From positions 1-9,496 of the forward strand of contig JBBRVJ010000144.1 in NCBI GenBank assembly GCA_038246975.1: DNA of 9,496 nucleotides, written 5' to 3'. The position numbers and the translations under genes were made by a program. How positions within the stretch are numbered: position 1 is the stretch's first letter; each line of letters begins with the position of its first letter. The notes under the pieces are model-generated. The model saw nothing but the letters and a program-made list of their open reading frames with translations. It had not been told where the DNA came from and did not search any database. Shown piece by piece: positions 7,228 through 9,496 of the stretch. This DNA is from JAIYDJ01 sp038246975. GTDB taxonomy: Bacteria > Pseudomonadota > Alphaproteobacteria > Rhodobacterales > Rhodobacteraceae.

Positions 7228-8323
7228 AAAGGGTGGCGGGGTCGATCCCCGCTGCTGCCAGATCGTCGGGGAATGCGCCACGCAGGATCAGTAAGGCGGC
7301 AATGCGCGCCAGCGCAGGTGCGGTCTTGATGCCATACCCCCCCTGCCCTGCCAACCAGAAGAATCCCGGCCCCTCGAACCCCACCACCGGCACCCGGTCG
7401 GGCGCAAAGCTGCGCAGACCCGCCCAGGCGTGCAGCACCCGCCGGACCTGCAGCGTGGTCACAGCCTCCAGCCGTTCGACGCCGATGGCAACGTCCATGT
7501 CGTCCGGCCAGGCATCCATCGGCGGCGAAGGCCTGGCGTCGCCGGGCGACACGAACAGGCGACCCGCATCGGGCTTGAAATAGAAATCCTCGTCCACGTC
7601 GTTGATCATCGGCCAGTGGGCGGCATCAAGGCCATCCGGCACCGCCACCTGAAAGGCTGTGCGGCGGTAGGGGATGATGCCCAAGGGCGCTATGCCCGCC
7701 ATCGCCGCAACCGCGTCAGCCCAGGCACCCGCCGCGTTCACGATCACGCCCGCACGCACCTCGCCAACCGGGGTGGCGATGTACCAGCCTGTGCCGTCGC
7801 GCCGGATGGCGGTCACGCCAGCATCGGTCATAACCTGCGCGCCCCGCGTCCGCGCCTGCCGCAGGAAACCCTGATGCAGCACGTCGACGTCGATCTCTCG
7901 CTGGCCCGGCTCAAAGAAGGCCGCCGCGATGTGGCCCGGCCGCAGGATCGGCACCATCGCTTCGACCTCATCGGGCGCGATGGCATGAATGTCGGACACC
8001 AGATCCCGCGCCTTGGCGAGTTCGGTGGCCAGCCGCGCGATCTGGTCGGGCCGGGCCACGGTGACCATGCCGCGCGGGCGCAGAAGGGGGGCCGCCGCAA
8101 AACCTGGCGGTGGCGTTTCCAGAAAAGCGCGGCTGGCGCGGGCCAGACGGCGGATGACAGGGGCGCCGTAAGCCTCGGAAAAGCTGGCGGCTGACCGGCC
8201 GGTAGAGTGATGCCCACAGCGCGCCTCGGCCTCCAGCAGCACGACCGACGCCCCGGCCGCCAGTTCGGCGGCAATCGAAGCGCCCGCAATGCCGCCGCCG
8301 ATGACCGCGATGTCCGCGTTCAT
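7202..8323 (-). CDS. FAD-dependent D-amino acid dehydrogenase (D-arginine dehydrogenase-like)
   Basis: This 373-residue DAO-family flavoenzyme is predicted to oxidise a D-amino acid to its imino acid. The FAD-binding motif is DIAVIGGGIAGASIAAEL (residues 4-21), followed by GHHSTGRSAAS. Much of the chain follows Pseudomonas aeruginosa D-arginine dehydrogenase as I remember it: LHQGFLRQARTRG, NAAGAWADAVAAMAG, FYFKPDAG, HAWAGLRSFAPD, GFFWLAGQGGYGI and the C-terminal LSPARL. Tyr52 and the arginines in YRRTAF and WAGLRSF, expected to hold the substrate, are kept. The glutamate that binds the D-arginine side chain (Glu87 there) is missing from LLRPRGMV, and His48 there is Ser47 here, so substrate preference probably differs. 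I prefer the ATG at 8323, with GGGGAG 7 nt upstream, over the in-frame ATG at 8338. The last codons lie in the tandem duplication. A glycine oxidase-like role is a weaker alternative. Confidence 0.88.
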   Translation of the reverse strand: MNADIAVIGGGIAGASIAAELAAGASVVLLEAEARCGHHSTGRSAASFSEAYGAPVIRRLARASRAFLETPPPGFAAAPLLRPRGMVTVARPDQIARLATELAKARDLVSDIHAIAPDEVEAMVPILRPGHIAAAFFEPGQREIDVDVLHQGFLRQARTRGAQVMTDAGVTAIRRDGTGWYIATPVGEVRAGVIVNAAGAWADAVAAMAGIAPLGIIPYRRTAFQVAVPDGLDAAHWPMINDVDEDFYFKPDAGRLFVSPGDARPSPPMDAWPDDMDVAIGVERLEAVTTLQVRRVLHAWAGLRSFAPDRVPVVGFEGPGFFWLAGQGGYGIKTAPALARIAALLILRGAFPDDLAAAGIDPATLSPARLRDT

Positions 8324-8338
8324 CACTGCTCCCCGCAC

Positions 8339-8501
8339 AGCGCATATGGCCGCGCCGCAACCGTGGCACTAAGAAATACTACATTTACCCCATACAAATC
8401 GTTGTGTCGCCGCGCGACGGCAGCCCGGCAGCCCAATTTCCCGGCCGCTTGCAGACAGGTGCCCTGTGTGGCGGGTTCCGGCATCAACGATCCTTGTGCG
8501 G
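8339..8501. promoter_or_regulatory. Spacer with AT-rich block before the flavoenzyme gene, possible internal promoter
   Basis: This is the one wide gap inside the right-hand operon. An AT-rich block lies at 8369-8400; on the minus strand it holds TAGTAT and TTGTAT hexamers, but not at standard spacing. AAAT-ACTAC-ATTT at 8374-8386 is an inverted repeat. Just upstream on the minus strand are a perfect hairpin, GTCGC-CGC-GCGAC at 8406-8418, and an 8-bp tandem repeat GGCAGCCC at 8419-8434. The hairpin has no T-run on either side, so it does not look like a terminator. An internal promoter with an operator is plausible but unproven. Confidence 0.3.
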
Positions 8502-8924
8502 TCAGCCGGGCAGCACGGCAGTGGCCGAGATCATCACGAGTTCCGAGGGACGTGGCAGCGCTATCCCCCCGATCACGACACGGGCCGGCGGTGCCATGCC
8601 GAACACCTCGTGGCAGACCGGGTTCACTTCGGGATAGACGTCGCGCTGCAGTTCGGTGGCCTGCACATGGATCGTGATGCTGCAGACATCGGCAATGCTG
8701 CCCCCCGCCGCCGCCATCGCCGCAGCCATATTGCGGAAACACTGGCGCGCCTGTTCGCCAATCGTGGTGCCGACCAGCGTCTTGTCCTGTGCATAGGGCG
8801 ACATGCCCGCCAGAAACACCATCGGCCCGCGTCGCACGACCCATGAGTAGAAAGGGCTTGCGGGTGAACCCGTGGGGGGCGACAGCGTCGCGGGGTTGAG
8901 GCTAATACGGGGTTCTTCGGTCAT
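8502..8924 (-). CDS. RidA/YjgF family protein (second copy, divergent)
   Basis: This 140-residue protein is a second RidA-family member, clearly different in sequence from the copy at 6816-7163. Signatures are MVFLAGMSPYAQDKTLVG, the helix QARQCFRNMAAAMAAAGG, SITIHVQATELQRDVYPEVN and the C-terminal PPARVVIGGIALPRPSELVM. Arg115 matches catalytic Arg105 of E. coli RidA, but the position of Glu120 is Met131, so it may not use the standard imine chemistry or may act on a larger or different substrate. The ATG at 8924 gives the normal family N-terminus (TEEPRISLNP); an upstream in-frame start at 8999 would add 25 unlikely residues. No strong ribosome site is visible, only GGAAACG. It is separated by 178 nt from the flavoenzyme gene and may be co-transcribed or have its own unit. 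Confidence 0.87.
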   Translation of the reverse strand: MTEEPRISLNPATLSPPTGSPASPFYSWVVRRGPMVFLAGMSPYAQDKTLVGTTIGEQARQCFRNMAAAMAAAGGSIADVCSITIHVQATELQRDVYPEVNPVCHEVFGMAPPARVVIGGIALPRPSELVMISATAVLPG

Positions 8925-9012
8925 GATTGGATCGTTTCCAGTCAACAGGGGCGGCCATTGGCTGAACATTAGCCTTACGCACAACCAAACGGCGCGCAAA
9001 AAATTCCACCCC

Positions 9013-9300
9013 TCAGACCACAGAAAAACCCCCCGGATCGAAGATACCCATGTCCACTCGCACCGCCCCGGCCTCGCCGATGGCTTGCACCGGCAGATGC
9101 GTGCCGCACATCAGGATCATCCCCGCTTGCAAACGCAATCCCCGACGCGCCATCGCCCTCGCCGCCCCGACCAACCCAGCGACCGGATCCTGCGGAGCCC
9201 CCTCAAGTTGCGCGCCCACCTCCACACAAAGCGGCGCAACGCAGCCTTCGGGCAGGCCATAACACGAGCGCGAACCCACCAGAGTATTTCCAACCCGTTC
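9013..9300 (-). pseudogene. Remnant of a 2-keto-4-pentenoate hydratase/FAH-family gene (C-terminal end)
   Basis: A frame open from just after a TGA at 9303-9301 down to a TGA at 9013 encodes about 95 residues. The pattern QDPVAGLVGAARAMARRG, then LRLQAGMILMCGTHLPV and VRVDMGIFDPGGFSVV, resembles the C-terminal third of 2-keto-4-pentenoate hydratases, where a DPL..L.WLAN.L...G..L.AGD.VLTGT pattern precedes the final strand. Full-length relatives have about 260 residues, so roughly two thirds is missing, and nothing like the N-terminal part is found up to the tRNA. A GTG at 9279 could start an 88-residue product, but there is no good ribosome site. I read it as a decayed or truncated gene left next to the tRNA. 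The similarity is judged by eye, so this family call is moderate. Confidence 0.5.
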
Positions 9301-9441
9301 TCACGGAATCCGGGTGTGGGAGCGCCGTCTAATTCTTCGGTTTCCTGAAAACATAACCAAATCCACTTCGGGCCTATTTCCGGCCTGAGCCCATACCCAA
9401 GCGGCTCGGTCTGGTTAAGTTTATGTTATATAGGAATTAAA
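9301..9441. other. AT-rich spacer between the hydratase remnant and tRNA-Arg
   Basis: No gene is recognisable here. The part beside the tRNA (9411-9441) is strongly AT-rich. A weak inverted repeat, GAGCC at 9387-9391 with GGCTC at 9403-9407, lies downstream of the tRNA, but no T-run follows it on the minus strand, so it is not a convincing terminator. Together with 8925-9012 and the remnant, about 500 nt between the second RidA gene and the tRNA hold no intact gene. Confidence 0.5.
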
Positions 9442-9496
9442 TGGTGGACCCAGAGCGATTCGAACGCCCGACCCTCAGATTCGTAGTCTGATGCTC
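9442..9496 (-). tRNA. tRNA-Arg(ACG), 5' end beyond the window
   Basis: The last 55 nt of the tRNA (standard positions 22-76) are visible on the minus strand. The anticodon arm is a perfect 5-bp stem, TCAGA/TCTGA, around the loop CTACGAA, giving anticodon ACG (9484-9482). This is the arginine tRNA that is normally edited to ICG to read CGN codons. The variable loop is GGGTC, the T arm is GGGCG-TTCGAAT-CGCTC with one G-U pair, and the acceptor 3' strand TGGGTCC is followed by A73 and an encoded CCA (9444-9442). About 21 nt of the 5' part lie to the right of the window. Confidence 0.95.

Noticed and set aside
6820..7281. N-terminal extension of the carbamoylase to 458 residues.
   Set aside because: It overlaps ridA in another frame, has low-complexity content, and would exceed the 304-residue family length, which the ATG at 6819 gives exactly.
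9387..9407. Inverted repeat GAGCC/GGCTC as the tRNA terminator.
   Set aside because: A 5-bp stem with an 11-nt loop and GC-rich sequence downstream on the minus strand; no uridine tract.
1..9496. CRISPR array, insertion sequence or phage genes.
   Set aside because: No regularly spaced repeats, terminal inverted repeats, transposase, integrase or phage motifs were seen on either strand.

Overview
The window is GC-rich (GC-loaded third codon positions) and carries gene families and layouts typical of Alphaproteobacteria. The nearest resemblance is Rhodobacteraceae/Paracoccaceae; this is inferred from style and protein motifs, not from a marker gene. It is a catabolic region for amino acid derivatives, arranged as two minus-strand operons separated by one plus-strand regulator, and it ends on the right in a tRNA gene.

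Left operon (4770 down to 1, minus strand): an MmgE/PrpD-family protein, then soxB, soxD and soxA of a heterotetrameric sarcosine-oxidase-like complex. Spacing is tight: a 6-nt gap, an 8-nt gap and an ATGA overlap. soxA runs off the left edge, and soxG is expected beyond it. The complex looks divergent: the delta subunit has lost two of the four cysteine/histidine zinc ligands, and the alpha subunit is short between its dinucleotide fold and the following strand. A LysR-type regulator (4918-5814, plus strand) is divergent from the MmgE/PrpD gene and is the obvious candidate to control this operon.

Right operon (8924 down to 5905, minus strand): a RidA-family protein, a D-arginine-dehydrogenase-like FAD enzyme, a second RidA-family protein and an N-carbamoyl-D-amino acid amidohydrolase. 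Read together they suggest this route: N-carbamoyl-D-amino acid gives D-amino acid, CO2 and NH3; the flavoenzyme oxidises the D-amino acid to an imine; RidA helps release the 2-oxo acid and ammonia. The substrate is unknown. The flavoenzyme lacks the glutamate that recognises D-arginine in its best-known relative. A perfect 26-bp tandem duplication covers the last codons of the flavoenzyme gene and the spacer before ridA.

Right edge (8925-9496): a remnant resembling the C-terminal end of a 2-keto-4-pentenoate hydratase/fumarylacetoacetate hydrolase family gene, an AT-rich spacer with no recognisable gene, and the 3' part of a minus-strand tRNA-Arg(ACG) gene with encoded CCA. The tRNA 3' end faces the catabolic genes, the usual orientation for an island insertion point, but no matching att repeat was seen inside the window.
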